64,000 nucleotides of DNA from Nitritalea halalkaliphila LW7 (lineage in GTDB: Bacteria; Bacteroidota; Bacteroidia; Cytophagales; Cyclobacteriaceae), in NCBI RefSeq assembly GCF_000265075.1, contig NZ_AJYA01000013.1, positions 2 through 64,001 on the forward strand. The letters are read 5' to 3'. Position numbers and translations under genes: made by a program. This document shows positions 32,319 through 41,180 of the stretch, piece by piece. Position 1 is the stretch's first letter. Each line of letters opens with the position of its first letter. Under the pieces are notes generated by a model, which was not told the DNA's origin, did no database searches, and worked only from the letters and a program-made list of their open reading frames with translations.

Positions 32319-32398
32319 GCCCTTCAGAGCGGCTGTTTAGGTGTTTTTTTTGCGCGGGAGCGCGCCTGTATGAAAAGTCTGAGTGAAAGGAAAGGCAA

Positions 32399-32794
32399 CT
32401 AGTAGCGGCAGGCGGGGCGGTTCAGGAGGTAATGAAAATATACGGTGCCCAGGGCATAGCAGAGCACATCCCAGGGGTCGGCTGTATAGGTGCTCAAAAA
32501 GCGTGGCAGCAGGACCTCGAAGAGCAGGGAAAAGTAGAGCAGGCCGACGATGAGCTGTGCGGGGGTGAAAATGAAGGCCTCCCGCAATGGATGAATCCAG
32601 CGATAGACTTGCAGCGTGAGGCCGAAAACCACAGGCATGGCAAGAAGGTCATCTCCATAAGCATGGATGTAGGGCAGGTGGATTTCGAGCACGCGTTCGA
32701 TGTACTGGTTGATCCAAAACAGCAGTGCCGGAACCCAGAAATAGGGGCTCAGCCACACGTGGAAGGTGTTGATGGCGCTTTTATGTGTGTCCAT
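32399..32794 (-). CDS. Small membrane protein, VanZ-like outline
   Basis: The 131 residues contain three or four hydrophobic segments, with DVLCYALGTVYFHYLL near the C-terminus resembling the end of VanZ-like proteins and of proteins labelled magnesium citrate secondary transporter in this phylum. I cannot assign a function. It is the last of three small genes on the minus strand below the UbiA gene. Confidence 0.65.
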   Translation of the reverse strand: MDTHKSAINTFHVWLSPYFWVPALLFWINQYIERVLEIHLPYIHAYGDDLLAMPVVFGLTLQVYRWIHPLREAFIFTPAQLIVGLLYFSLLFEVLLPRFLSTYTADPWDVLCYALGTVYFHYLLNRPACRY

Positions 32795-32825
32795 GGCTGT
32801 CCTGTTTGGTGGGTAAAATGTGGGG

Positions 32826-33109
32826 TCAGCCGGGTAGCACGGCGATCAGCCAGGCAATGAAGGTGATGATGCCCATGTAGATCGTGTAGAAGAAATTTCC
32901 AACCTGCTTGGCCAGCTTTACAGCCTCGGAGTCGCTTTCTTTGATGTAAAAAATCCACTGTTCTTCATTACGCTTGGTGTCGGCATCTCGTTTTTCCTGG
33001 TAGTCCAAGTCACGTCCGCCGAGTGGTTTTCCGCAGTGATCGCAGGCGTCACGCATGTCTCCATTCCAGGCGGACCATTCCCCGCAGTGGGGCATTTTTT
33101 CTCTCCCAT
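32826..33109 (-). CDS. Zinc-ribbon protein with one C-terminal membrane helix, one frameshift
   Basis: With one C added near 33090 the start becomes MGEKKCPHCGEWSAWNG, followed by ACDHCGKPLGG. The two CxxC pairs form a zinc ribbon. The C-terminal part has one hydrophobic helix (FFYTIYMGIITFIAWLIAVL). About 94 residues in total. Such proteins are membrane-tethered, but the role is unknown. It lies ten bases downstream of the UbiA gene and is probably cotranscribed. Confidence 0.75.
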
Positions 33110-33119
33110 GGTTACAAAA

Positions 33120-34039
33120 TTAATGGATTAGGGCAAAAAGCAGGAGATTTTCTCCACTTTCCAGCCAGTACCAGGCAAAAAACAGGTTGAGCGCAGTGGC
33201 TGAAAGCCGATTCATCCACATGGCATGCGTATAATCGCAGTAGCGCTCGGGGTTTTGCCAGACTTTTCGCATCCAGTAGCCGAAAAACAGCAGGAGAGGA
33301 CTTAAAAAGACGAAAAACCCGAGAGTTGCCCAGTTTTGGCCCGTGGCCCAAAAGTACCCCGCAAAGGCCAGACCAGAAAGTAGAAACCAGACTGCGGAGA
33401 AGCGGAAGGTGCCTTTTTTTCCGAGTAGGAGGCTGAGCGTTTGGTCCCCACGGCGCGCATCTTCCTCGTGCTGGTACACCTGTGTCAGCGGATAGGAGCC
33501 CATGAGCACAAAGGTGTCAGCAGCCCGGGGAGTGCATATTCGGGCCGGATGAGCAGTTCCAGCCCACCTGCTCCGAGTCCACTGAGGCTCATGATGAAGG
33601 TCAGGTAGCCCTGAAAGATTCCCGCGACGAGCCAGCTGCCAAAAGGATATTTTTTCAGACGTATGCTGGGGTGGGAATAGGCCATGGAGACCAAGCCGTA
33701 CAGTAGCATGAGCAGGGTAAAGGGAAGGCTCACCGCCAGCCCAAGGAGCAGGGCGATGCCGAAAAAGAGCAAAGAAAGTGTATAAAGCCCTTTCGTGACT
33801 TTAGGTGGTGTCCGCAAGCCCCCGATGCTGCCCTCATCCTTATCGAAGTAGGAGTTATAGCCATTACTGGAGGGATATAGGAAGAGATGTAAACTAATGA
33901 ATACCAGCAGAAAGCGTGTAGGATCCGGGTCCGGGATAAAAGCGAGCGCAAAAAGAAATACGGGAAGCAGGTAGTACGAAAAGGGGATGCGGAGGTGCTT
34001 CCAGTCCGCGGATTTAAAGGTAAGCGTCATCGATGCCAT
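33120..34039 (-). CDS. UbiA family prenyltransferase, one frameshift
   Basis: The start at 34039 gives MASMTLTFKSADWKHLR; other Met codons are close by. Eight or so membrane helices carry the two Asp-rich sites of UbiA: NSYFDKDEGSIGG (near residue 60) and YQHEEDARRGDQTL. Adding one G near 33525 restores the frame (PGAADTFVLMGSYPL). The enzyme attaches an isoprenoid chain to an aromatic or other acceptor in the membrane. It is divergent from the type III polyketide synthase gene only 67 bases away, which suggests a common pathway. Confidence 0.88.
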
Positions 34040-34106
34040 AACTTTTATGTGAGCAGGATGTTTGGTAGGCATAACCAAGTTAGCCAAATAACGCGTAAAT
34101 TACTGC

Positions 34107-35195
34107 ATGAATAGCTATATATCGAGCATAGGCTCGGCTAATCCCGGGGCGGATATTCCCCAGCAGCGTATCGCTGATTTTATGGAGCGGGCCCACCAGC
34201 TGAAGGGAGATGATGCGCGTAAGCTGCGCTTCATCTATCGGCAGTCGGGAATTCTTTCGCGCCAGAGTGTGCTGCGAGATTTTCAGGAGTCAGAGCCTGT
34301 TCGCTACCAGTTTTTCCCTCCAAACGAAGCCCTGGAACCCTTTCCTTCTACCGTAGACCGGATGGCGGCCTACCGTCTGCATGCCCCAGACCTAGGGGCG
34401 GAAGCCGCGGGCCGATGCCTGAAGCAGGCGGAGGTGTCGCCCGAAACCATTACCCACCTGATCGTGGTGAGCTGTACGGGCATGTATGCGCCCGGCTTGG
34501 AGGTGGACCTGCAGCAGCGCCTCGGCCTAGCCCCAGATGTGGAGCGCTACAGCATTCAGTTTATGGGCTGCTATGCGGCTTTTAATGGTTTAAAGCTAGC
34601 CGATGCCCTCTGCCAGACACGGCCCGATGCGCAGGTGCTGCTGGTCTGCGTGGAGCTCTGCACGCTGCACTTCCAGAAAACCTTTACCGAGGATAACTTG
34701 CTCGCGAATGCGCTTTTCGGCGATGGTGCGGCGGCGGCACTCATCGTGCCAAAGTCCCCGAAAAGGCCTTCGCTTCGCCTCCTTCAAAAATACAGCGCCC
34801 TCGTAGGAGCTGGAGAGGAGGACATGGCCTGGGAAATCGGTAATTTCGGTTTTGAAATGAAGTTAACCAAGTACGTACCCGAGCTTCTCTCTGGCGCCAT
34901 CGACCGCTTTCGGGGCCGCCTCCAAGCTTCCTACGCCCTGGACCGCATTCCGAATTTCGCCATTCACCCTGGCGGCAAGCAGATTTTAGCCAAGGTGAGT
35001 GAGGCCTTCGGTGTGGATCGCAGCCAGCTCGAACCTTCCTACCAAGTGCTCGCTTCGCATGGCAATATGTCTTCGGCCACGATTCTTTTCGTGCTGGAAC
35101 GCTGGATGCAGCAGCAGCCTGATGGCCCGATCTTAGCGATGGGCTTTGGCCCTGGCCTTACCCTAGAAACCTTACTCCTAAACTATGAAGCCTGA
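34107..35195 (+). CDS. Type III polyketide synthase (chalcone synthase-like)
   Basis: The 362 residues show the thiolase fold with the complete catalytic triad: Cys in FMGCYAAFNG (near 155), His in FAIHPGG (near 292) and Asn in SHGNMSSATI (near 325). The C-terminal GFGPGLTLE motif of the family is present. It condenses an acyl-CoA starter with malonyl-CoA units and usually yields resorcinols or pyrones. The methyltransferase gene overlaps its end by 11 bases. With the divergent UbiA gene, the set resembles pathways for methylated or prenylated phenolic lipids, as in the Streptomyces srs operon; the product here is unknown. Confidence 0.93.
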   Translation: MNSYISSIGSANPGADIPQQRIADFMERAHQLKGDDARKLRFIYRQSGILSRQSVLRDFQESEPVRYQFFPPNEALEPFPSTVDRMAAYRLHAPDLGAEAAGRCLKQAEVSPETITHLIVVSCTGMYAPGLEVDLQQRLGLAPDVERYSIQFMGCYAAFNGLKLADALCQTRPDAQVLLVCVELCTLHFQKTFTEDNLLANALFGDGAAAALIVPKSPKRPSLRLLQKYSALVGAGEEDMAWEIGNFGFEMKLTKYVPELLSGAIDRFRGRLQASYALDRIPNFAIHPGGKQILAKVSEAFGVDRSQLEPSYQVLASHGNMSSATILFVLERWMQQQPDGPILAMGFGPGLTLETLLLNYEA

Positions 35196-35898
35196 TTTCC
35201 GCACCCGCTCCTACGAGAAAGAATGGATGGATGACTTCGAAGCCTCCGGCCCCGTGCTGGAGCAGACTCTACGGGAGCTTCGAACCATCAACAGGCTGCT
35301 GGGCGGAAATACGGTCACCACCTCGGGCCTCCGGTACTGGTTGCGCCGGCGCCCTTCGGGCAAAATCCGGGTCCTCGACCTCGGCTGTGGGGGTGGCGAT
35401 ATGCTGCGCGTGATGTGGAATTGGGCCCGGGCCCAAAAGGTCCTCGATCGCTTCGAGTTCTCTGGAGTAGATGCGAATGCGGCCACGGTGGCGGCGGCTC
35501 AGAAAAATCTGGTCGACCTCCCCGAGGTGCGCGTCTTCCAAAAAAACGTCTTTGCCCCTGATTTTTTAGCCGAAGGGACAGATGTAGCCACCTGCACGCT
35601 TTTCACCCATCACCTGAACGATGCCGAATTTGTGACCCTGCTGCGGGTCCTGCGCGAGAAAGTGCAGCTGGGTGTTATCATCAACGATCTGCACCGGCAT
35701 CCCCTGGCTTTTTATAGCATTCGCCTGCTCACACGCCTGTTTTCGAAAAGCCCCATGGTACAAAACGATGCTCCCCTTTCGGTTCGAAGGGCTTTTCGTG
35801 CAGCAGAGCTACGCGCACTTTGTCAGGAAGCGGGCTTCGAAAAAGTGGAAATTCGCTGGTTTTGGGCATTCAGGTGGCAAGTTCTTTGCATAAAATAG
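35185..35898 (+). CDS. SAM-dependent methyltransferase, partner of the type III PKS
   Basis: The 237 residues have the class I motif VLDLGCGGGDMLRVM near residue 70 and the later block LGVIINDLHRHPLAF. The start overlaps the polyketide synthase stop by 11 bases, so the two are translationally coupled. It probably methylates the polyketide ring, as SrsB-type enzymes do. A perfect 16-base palindrome TTGGGCCCGGGCCCAA sits in the gene at 35421-35436. Confidence 0.85.
   Translation: MKPDFRTRSYEKEWMDDFEASGPVLEQTLRELRTINRLLGGNTVTTSGLRYWLRRRPSGKIRVLDLGCGGGDMLRVMWNWARAQKVLDRFEFSGVDANAATVAAAQKNLVDLPEVRVFQKNVFAPDFLAEGTDVATCTLFTHHLNDAEFVTLLRVLREKVQLGVIINDLHRHPLAFYSIRLLTRLFSKSPMVQNDAPLSVRRAFRAAELRALCQEAGFEKVEIRWFWAFRWQVLCIK
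35421..35436. repeat. Perfect palindrome TTGGGCCCGGGCCCAA
   Basis: Sixteen bases with no loop, inside the methyltransferase gene (coding NWARAQK). It resembles the TTTGGCC/GGCCAAA family but the arms are GGGCCC; I count it as a possible variant. Confidence 0.5.
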
Positions 35899-35934
35899 CG
35901 GAGAAATGTAATTTTAAAAAAAATCAAAAATTTT

Positions 35935-36778
35935 ATGGAATTAGACCTATTAACCGAACGCTTACTTGATTTAGCACTTAAGGATGTAGGCCCCGCATTA
36001 GTGAAGGCTATTTTGCTATTCCTGGTAGGGCGTTATGTGATTCAGCTTGCCATCCGTCTGCTAGGAAATGCCTTTACTAAATATGAGATAGATGCTTCTT
36101 TAGCTACTTTTTTGAAGAGTTTGCTGAGTGCGCTGTTATATGTTTTGTTAGGTATCAGTATCGCCACCACCCTAGGCATGCAGATGGCTTCCTTCGTGGC
36201 TATCTTGGGTGCGGCAGGTTTGGCCGTCGGTTTAGCGCTACAGGGCTCCCTCTCGAATTTTGCCGGAGGCGTACTCATCCTGATTTTTAAACCCTTCCGC
36301 GTAGGTGATACCATCGATGCGCAGGGCACGCTCGGTTCTGTGGAAAGCATCGCGATCCTGTACACGAAGATTCGTAATTTTGATAATAAAGTCGTGACGG
36401 TGCCGAATGGTGCCCTGGCGAATAATAAGATCGTGAACCTCTCCGACAAGCTACCCGCCGTGTGGAGATGTCCGTGGGGGTGGCCTATGGCACAGACCTA
36501 AAGAAGGCACGTCGCGTTATTTTAGAGCTATTAGAAAAGGATGAGCGCGTGCATAAAGACCCGGCGCCAGTGGTGCTATTTACTACTTTCGGAGACAGCT
36601 CGCTCGACCTATCTGTCCGCTGCTGGACCGATGCCGCTAACCTTTGGCAGTATACTGGGAGAAAATGGAGGAAATTAAGGAGGCCTTCGAAGCCCATGAT
36701 ATCGAGATTCCATTCCCGCAGCAGGATGTGCATCATTACTATCCAGAAGGAAAGCCCGGCGATCCGAAAGGAGCTTAA
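35935..36778 (+). CDS. MscS family mechanosensitive channel, two frameshifts
   Basis: Three membrane helices lead to the pore-lining helix, seen as MASFVAILGAAGLAVGLALQ followed by GSLSNFAGGVLILIFKPF, the MscS signature, and then the beta domain (VGDTIDAQGTLGSVESI). Frame repairs near 36458 (one C) and 36653 (one T) restore RVEMSVGVAYGTDL and YYWEKMEEIKEAFEAHDI with a stop at 36776-36778. Length about 281 residues. It opens on membrane tension and protects against osmotic downshock. A TTTGCGCC/GGCGCAAA palindrome lies 21 bases after the stop. Confidence 0.92.
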
Positions 36779-36798
36779 GGGAAGCGGAGCGCCTGTGT

Positions 36799-36816
36799 TT
36801 TGCGCCTGGGCGCAAA
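36799..36816. repeat. Dispersed palindrome TTTGCGCC-TG-GGCGCAAA
   Basis: Perfect eight-base arms around two bases in the noncoding stretch after mscS. No T run follows, so it is not a simple terminator. Confidence 0.85.
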
Positions 36817-36850
36817 GTGATTTTTCGAGGTGCTCCTATCTGGAGTTAAT

Positions 36851-36883
36851 AAAAAAAGGCGAGCATCAGTCTCGCCTTTTTTT
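36851..36883. terminator. Bidirectional terminator
   Basis: AAAAAGGCGAG pairs with CTCGCCTTTTT around seven bases, with A and T runs. It serves the converging mscS and the small Lys-rich gene, whose final codons lie in the hairpin. Confidence 0.9.
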
Positions 36884-37193
36884 ACGCTCCGGGGTGCACC
36901 CTAGGTTATGCCCCAGGGAGATATCACTGGGAAATCCTCCGAAATCCCGGCTATCCTCCTCTGTGTCCGTGTCCTTTTCTGCTTTTTCAGCCTCTGCCGC
37001 TTCCAGCGCCTTCCATTTGGCGGCGTATGCTGCCTGTTTGGCTTTGGCGCGGGCTTCGGGAGAGGTGTTTTTGTTCTTCTGCGTTCCTTTTTTCTCCCAC
37101 AGACGCTTCTTTTTCAGCCTGTACAAGCTGATTTTCCAGGTTTTTCTTCGTGTTTGCAGGTTTTTCGTTTGGGGATGAATCGGAGCGTTTCAT
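36866..37193 (-). CDS. Small Lys/Ala-rich helical protein, one frameshift
   Basis: The start MKRSDSSPNEKPANTKKN and the later part NTSPEARAKAKQAAYAAKWKALEAAEAEKAEK join if one A is removed from the run near 37110. The result is about 108 residues, mostly charged helix that may form a coiled coil, ending in a basic tail. I know no family for it. It stands two bases after the COG0523 gene stop and so is probably in the same transcript. Confidence 0.55.
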
Positions 37194-37194
37194 G

Positions 37195-38430
37195 TTAATC
37201 GGGTTTTAAACGGGGGATGGGCCAGTTATCCTCAAATTTTGCGCCAGCTAGAAAATTCGCAAATTCCCGATCGTCCAGCAAGCACGATGTTAACTCCTCT
37301 CGGATCATGGCTTCATCCATATCCTGCCCGATGAAGACCAGCTCATTTTGGCGGTCCCCCAGCTCTTTGTCCCACTTGTCCTCGATCGCCTCACGGTAGT
37401 TGAGGAAGGAAGGTTGGCGCATGCGTTCCGCAAAGGGCATACTCGCCCACCAGACGCCAGCAGGCTCTGCTTTTAGGGAGCCTCCTGCTTGTGACCAAGA
37501 AATGGCTTCATCTTGACGTGAAGCGAGGTAGAACAGTCCCTTACTTCGGATAATGGTATCGGGCCACTGCCCGCTCAGATAGTCCCAGAAGCGCGTCGGA
37601 TGGAAGGGGCGTTTTGCACGAAAAACAAAGGAACCGATGCCATACGTTTCTGTTTCGGGGCTGTGCTCGTGACGCAGTTCTTCCTGCCAGGCGGCACTTT
37701 CACTGGCTGCCTCAAAATCGAAAAGCCCTGTATTTAGGATGGCAGAGGGGTCTATTTGACTGTTTTGGGTGAGGTAGATGCGTGCTTTAGGGTTCAAGCT
37801 GCGAATGATGGCCTGCAGCTCCTCTGCATCTTCCTGAGAGACGAGGTCGATTTTATTTATTAAAATGACGTCGGCAAACTCCACCTGATCGGTGAGTAAG
37901 TTGACGATCGTGCGCTGGTCTTCAGGATCTTCATTCAGTCCGCTGCTGTGAACGGTGGCAGCGCTTCCAAAATCCTTAGCGAAGTTTAGGGCATCTACCA
38001 CGGTGACCATGCAGTCCAGCCGACTGAAGCGACTCAGGTCGATCCCTTTTTCCTCATCCACAAAGCTAAATGTCTGTGCCACGGGCAGGGGTTCTGAGAT
38101 GCCAGTACTCTCGATGAGCAGGTAGTCAAAGCGCCCTTCTTGGGCTAATTTTTCTACCTCCTCCATGAGGTCCTCGCGCAGTGTACAGCAGATACAGCCA
38201 TTACTCATCTCCACGAGCTTTTCTTCTGTTCGCGAAAGGGTATTTTCGCGTGCTACGAGCTGCGCATCGATGTTCACTTCACTCATATCATTCACGATAA
38301 CAGCCACCTTGAGGCCCTGTTTGTTGTGCAAGACATGATTCAGTAAGGTCGTTTTTCCTGCTCCGAGGAAGCCGCTGAGAACGGTGACGGGAAGTTTTTT
38401 TTCGGAATTATTTTTTATAGATACTGGCAT
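37195..38430 (-). CDS. COG0523 GTPase, probable zinc metallochaperone (CobW/ZigA-like)
   Basis: The 411 residues begin with the P-loop [16 protein letters not shown], then the metal-binding motif [11 protein letters not shown] (CxCC) and the GTPase blocks ESTGISEP and NKIDL. The C-terminal CobW domain follows ([16 protein letters not shown]). COG0523 proteins hand metal, often zinc, to client proteins when zinc is scarce. The start overlaps the upstream gene by 23 bases. A 9-1-9 inverted repeat of the kind bound by Fur-family repressors lies about 110 bases before the upstream gene, which fits control by Zur, although this is inferred. Confidence 0.9.
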   Translation of the reverse strand: MPVSIKNNSEKKLPVTVLSGFLGAGKTTLLNHVLHNKQGLKVAVIVNDMSEVNIDAQLVARENTLSRTEEKLVEMSNGCICCTLREDLMEEVEKLAQEGRFDYLLIESTGISEPLPVAQTFSFVDEEKGIDLSRFSRLDCMVTVVDALNFAKDFGSAATVHSSGLNEDPEDQRTIVNLLTDQVEFADVILINKIDLVSQEDAEELQAIIRSLNPKARIYLTQNSQIDPSAILNTGLFDFEAASESAAWQEELRHEHSPETETYGIGSFVFRAKRPFHPTRFWDYLSGQWPDTIIRSKGLFYLASRQDEAISWSQAGGSLKAEPAGVWWASMPFAERMRQPSFLNYREAIEDKWDKELGDRQNELVFIGQDMDEAMIREELTSCLLDDREFANFLAGAKFEDNWPIPRLKPD

Positions 38431-38869
38431 TTTTCAGAATGAAGTTGAGTTCGTCGATGTCGTCTTCATTCAATTGTAGGCGGCCTTTCACAGTTACGAT
38501 TTCGTCCACTTTAAACCTTCTGGATGGTTTTTTTTCCAAGTATCCCACTACGACCGACTCAGGTCCTGCCCCTCCACAAAAAAAGCATTCTGCCATCGGG
38601 TATTTTGAGATGACCACGATGTTCGCGTCGTTCATCTCCAGTGGAATATAAAAGCCAGTCACTTCCACCTCCTTGCCGGCATACTCCATGAGCTCATCGG
38701 GAAACTTGGGGTAGAGAAAGTACATGTTATACTCCCTATTCAACTTCTCAATGAAGCGGGTCTTTCCGAAAAGCGCCCACATGTCTTCTTTTAGGGCTGT
38801 GGCCGATAAAGAGCCTAGTAGTAAAGCACTAAAGCCGATAAAAAACAGGAAGGGTGTGAATCTTTTCAT
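38408..38869 (-). CDS. Secreted DUF3299-like protein with CxxC, in the metallochaperone operon
   Basis: The ATG at 38869 gives [19 protein letters not shown], a signal peptide. The mature part has [13 protein letters not shown] and [19 protein letters not shown], which parallels DUF3299 proteins, with the two Cys of CFFC as possible metal ligands. It should be in the periplasm and lead the operon with the zinc chaperone. A hairpin with ten-base arms lies 19 bases before the start. Family membership is from pattern memory only. Confidence 0.68.
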   Translation of the reverse strand: MKRFTPFLFFIGFSALLLGSLSATALKEDMWALFGKTRFIEKLNREYNMYFLYPKFPDELMEYAGKEVEVTGFYIPLEMNDANIVVISKYPMAECFFCGGAGPESVVVGYLEKKPSRRFKVDEIVTVKGRLQLNEDDIDELNFILKNASIYKK

Positions 38870-38887
38870 GCTTAGCGAAACAAAATA

Positions 38888-38910
38888 AGACCTCGAAAAG
38901 TTCGAGGTCT
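38888..38910 (-). promoter_or_regulatory. Leader hairpin before the DUF3299-like gene
   Basis: AGACCTCGAA pairs with TTCGAGGTCT around three bases (arms 38888-38897 and 38901-38910). On the minus strand it is followed by TTATTTTG, so it looks like a terminator inside the leader, as in attenuators. No partner stem that would compete with it is obvious. Confidence 0.5.
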
Positions 38911-38981
38911 CACTGTCAACCACCATCATTCTAATGAAGTACAATTGAATGATGGGTTAAAGGTACATAAGTTATTTTGAA

Positions 38982-39000
38982 TATGCAACAATATTGCATA
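38982..39000. promoter_or_regulatory. 9-1-9 inverted repeat, possible Zur/Fur-family operator
   Basis: TATGCAACAATATTGCATA is symmetric in 8 of 9 pairs around one central base. Fur-family boxes have this architecture. It lies between the divergent metallochaperone operon and the MutS-like gene. Zur is the plausible regulator, given COG0523 downstream. Confidence 0.5.
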
Positions 39001-39083
39001 AAATTATGTAGTCTGGCTATTTATTCATTCGATACGTCGCTTACGCTGCTATTCTAAGCGCCTAATTATGCTGGCAGGCTGGG

Positions 39084-39091
39084 TAGATTTG
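39084..39091 (+). promoter_or_regulatory. Possible -7 element TAGATTTG for the MutS-like gene
   Basis: It matches TAnnTTTG 14 bases before the ATG at 39105. A second match, TACTTTTG at 39094, is too close to the start. No clear TTG lies at the -33 position. Confidence 0.35.
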
Positions 39092-39104
39092 TGTACTTTT
39101 GTTG

Positions 39105-40875
39105 ATGGCATTATCTTTTGAAACGCGGGAGGAGCACTTCCGCGAGCGACAAGACAAGATCAAGCGATTGGTTTTTTTGCTTTCGTTAGCGCGGCTCGGC
39201 CTGTTCGCAGGGCTGATCACGTTTCTCATCTTAGCGGTTTCGGAGCATCCGAGTTACAGCTTGCTGTTTTTCCTGCTGCTTGGCGGCTTTTTATATTTGG
39301 TGAAGCGTACGGCTACCGCGGAAAAGGAGCTGCGTTACTGTCAGGAGCGCGTGCGTTTAGCGGAGGGCTTGCGCCAAAAGGCTTCGCGGGACTTCAGCGG
39401 CTATCCTTCCGGTGAGGCCTTTAAAGATTCCAAGCACCCGTACACCTCTGATTTAGATGTTTTCGGGGAGCATTCCGTGTTTCAGCTCTTAAATTACAGT
39501 CCTCATGCAGATGCGCAGGAGCGGCTAGCCACCCTTTTGGCGCAAGCCAACCCCAAGATCCACAGGCAGATGCTCGGCGGGCGGCTATAGACACACTTCG
39601 GCAGGATCCTGAGCTGCTTTTGGACTTAATTGCGCTGGCGGCATCCACTTACGATGCTAAGGAGAAGCTCAAGGCCACAAATGAATTGCCTGCAGCACTT
39701 GGAGTGGCGGCTTCTGGATTCCGCTGCTGCTAGGACCTCTCATCGGGATTCCCTTACTTTTTTTGGTACTGTATCAAGTAGTTTCTGCACTGTATCTAAG
39801 CATTTGGGTTTTAGGAGGCCTATTCGTGTTAGCGCTTGTTTTCAAAAGTTTAAAAGCTGTGGCCGATGCGCTTCCGGACAGTCGACAGGTGCGGCGTATG
39901 GAGCAGCTGTTCGTGCGTTTTCGACAGTCTTCGCTGCATCAGGAGCCCGCTTTGACCCCTTTCGTGCAGGTTTTTCAGCAGCACGAGACGGCGGAGGGAA
40001 TTCGCGGTATTTCCCAACAGGTTTTTATGCTTGAGTCCCGTTTTAATTTGGTTTACCTCATTTTCAATTTCATCGCCTGGGTGGACTTTTATTATTTGTG
40101 GCGCTACACGCAATGGTTTAAGCGGCATGGAAAGTCCTATGTAGCGTGGCGTGAGGCTGCTTTAGAGCTGGAAGTTCTGGCAAATTTAGCTTTGAGCAGT
40201 GTAGCGGAGGGCTTAGAGGGCAGCGTGGAGCAGACTGCTGATGCGCGTTTCACGGCGGAGGGCTTGCGTCATCCACTTTTGCCGCGCGAGCGGGCGGTGG
40301 CAAACGACTTTTCCTTTGGCCCTGGCCAAAAAATCATGCTATTAACGGGGGCAAACATGTCCGGGAAGACCACCTTTATGCGTACCGTGGGGCTCAGTGT
40401 GCTGCTGGTGCAGGTGGGGCTCCGGCCTTCGGCCAAAGGGGTGACGCTGGGGGATTTTTACTTGTTTACGAGCATGCGGAATGCGGATAATCTGGCCGAA
40501 AGTGTGAGTTCTTTTTATGCGGAGATGGCACGGATTAGGACCTTGATCGAGCGATTAGCTGCGGGTGACAGGATGTTTTTTCTTATGGATGAGATCATGA
40601 AGGGGACGAATACGGAGGACCGGATTATGGGGAGCACTGCGCTGATCGAGCAGCTTGGGGAGGGCCACTGTCAAGGAATTATTTCCACCCATGATATTGA
40701 GCTGAGTGGGCTGGCTGAGCGGCTTTCCTACGTGGTAAATTACAGCTTTCATAGTGAGGTCAGGGAGCGGACGATCGACTTTGATTACAGGTTGAAGCCG
40801 GGACCTTGTCCAAGTTTTAATGCGAAAAAGCTAATGGAATTAATGGGTGTTCGAATCGGAGGTGGGCGCGCCTGA
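39105..40875 (+). CDS. Membrane-anchored MutS-related ATPase, two frameshifts
   Basis: The N-terminal half contains hydrophobic helices (LGLFAGLITFLILAV; after repair FWIPLLLGPLIGIPLLFLVLY) rather than MutS mismatch domains. The C-terminal half is a MutS ATPase: Walker A LTGANMSGKTTFMRTVG, FTSMRNADNLAES, Walker B FFLMDEIMKGTNTEDR and STHDIELSGL. Frame breaks near 39574 and 39713 are each fixed by one base. The family is common in Bacteroidota and is labelled MutS-like, but lacking the mismatch-binding domain it is unlikely to do standard mismatch repair. Corrected length about 590 residues. Confidence 0.85.
40315..40330. repeat. Dispersed palindrome TTTGGCC-CT-GGCCAAA
   Basis: Perfect seven-base arms inside the MutS-like gene (coding FGPGQK). 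Confidence 0.8.
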
Positions 40876-40953
40876 TTTTCATCCATTTACGGGATTTCAC
40901 TCGGGCTGGCACAGTTTTGGATTTAGGTAGTGCATAACCAAACGACAACAACC

Positions 40954-41106
40954 ATGAGTTCATTATTGTATTTAATAGCCCTAATCCTGCTGATAGGATG
41001 GATTTTAGGCTTTTTCGTGTATAGTTTAGGAGCGCTGATTCATGTGCTGCTGGTGCTGGCCATTATTTCGGTTTTGTTACGATTAATTGGCGGGCGTCCG
41101 GTCTAG
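40954..41106 (+). CDS. Small membrane protein, lmo0937/DUF5670 family
   Basis: The 50-residue ORF MSSLLYLIALILLIGWILGF continues with FVYSLGALIHVLLVLAII and ends LLRLIGGRPV. Two hydrophobic helices separated by a short turn and the order YSxGxLIHxLLV match the lmo0937 family of tiny stress-associated membrane proteins. It is a separate small gene between the MutS-like gene and purK. Confidence 0.85.
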   Translation: MSSLLYLIALILLIGWILGFFVYSLGALIHVLLVLAIISVLLRLIGGRPV

Positions 41107-41146
41107 TATTCTGGTCTTAGATGCTGACAAAATAAATTTATTGCTG

Positions 41147-41154
41147 TAATTTTG
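41147..41154 (+). promoter_or_regulatory. Possible -7 element TAATTTTG for purKE
   Basis: TAnnTTTG match 27 bases before the purK start. The -33 TTG is not evident, so this is a weak call. Confidence 0.4.
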
Positions 41155-41180
41155 TTTCACATCAAACTCATTCGTTGCTT

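Noticed and set aside
36462-37178. Plus-strand ORF of 238 codons across the end of mscS
   Set aside because: Only its first part is the mscS C-terminus; after the frame break the rest reads through a terminator and the antisense of the Lys-rich gene.
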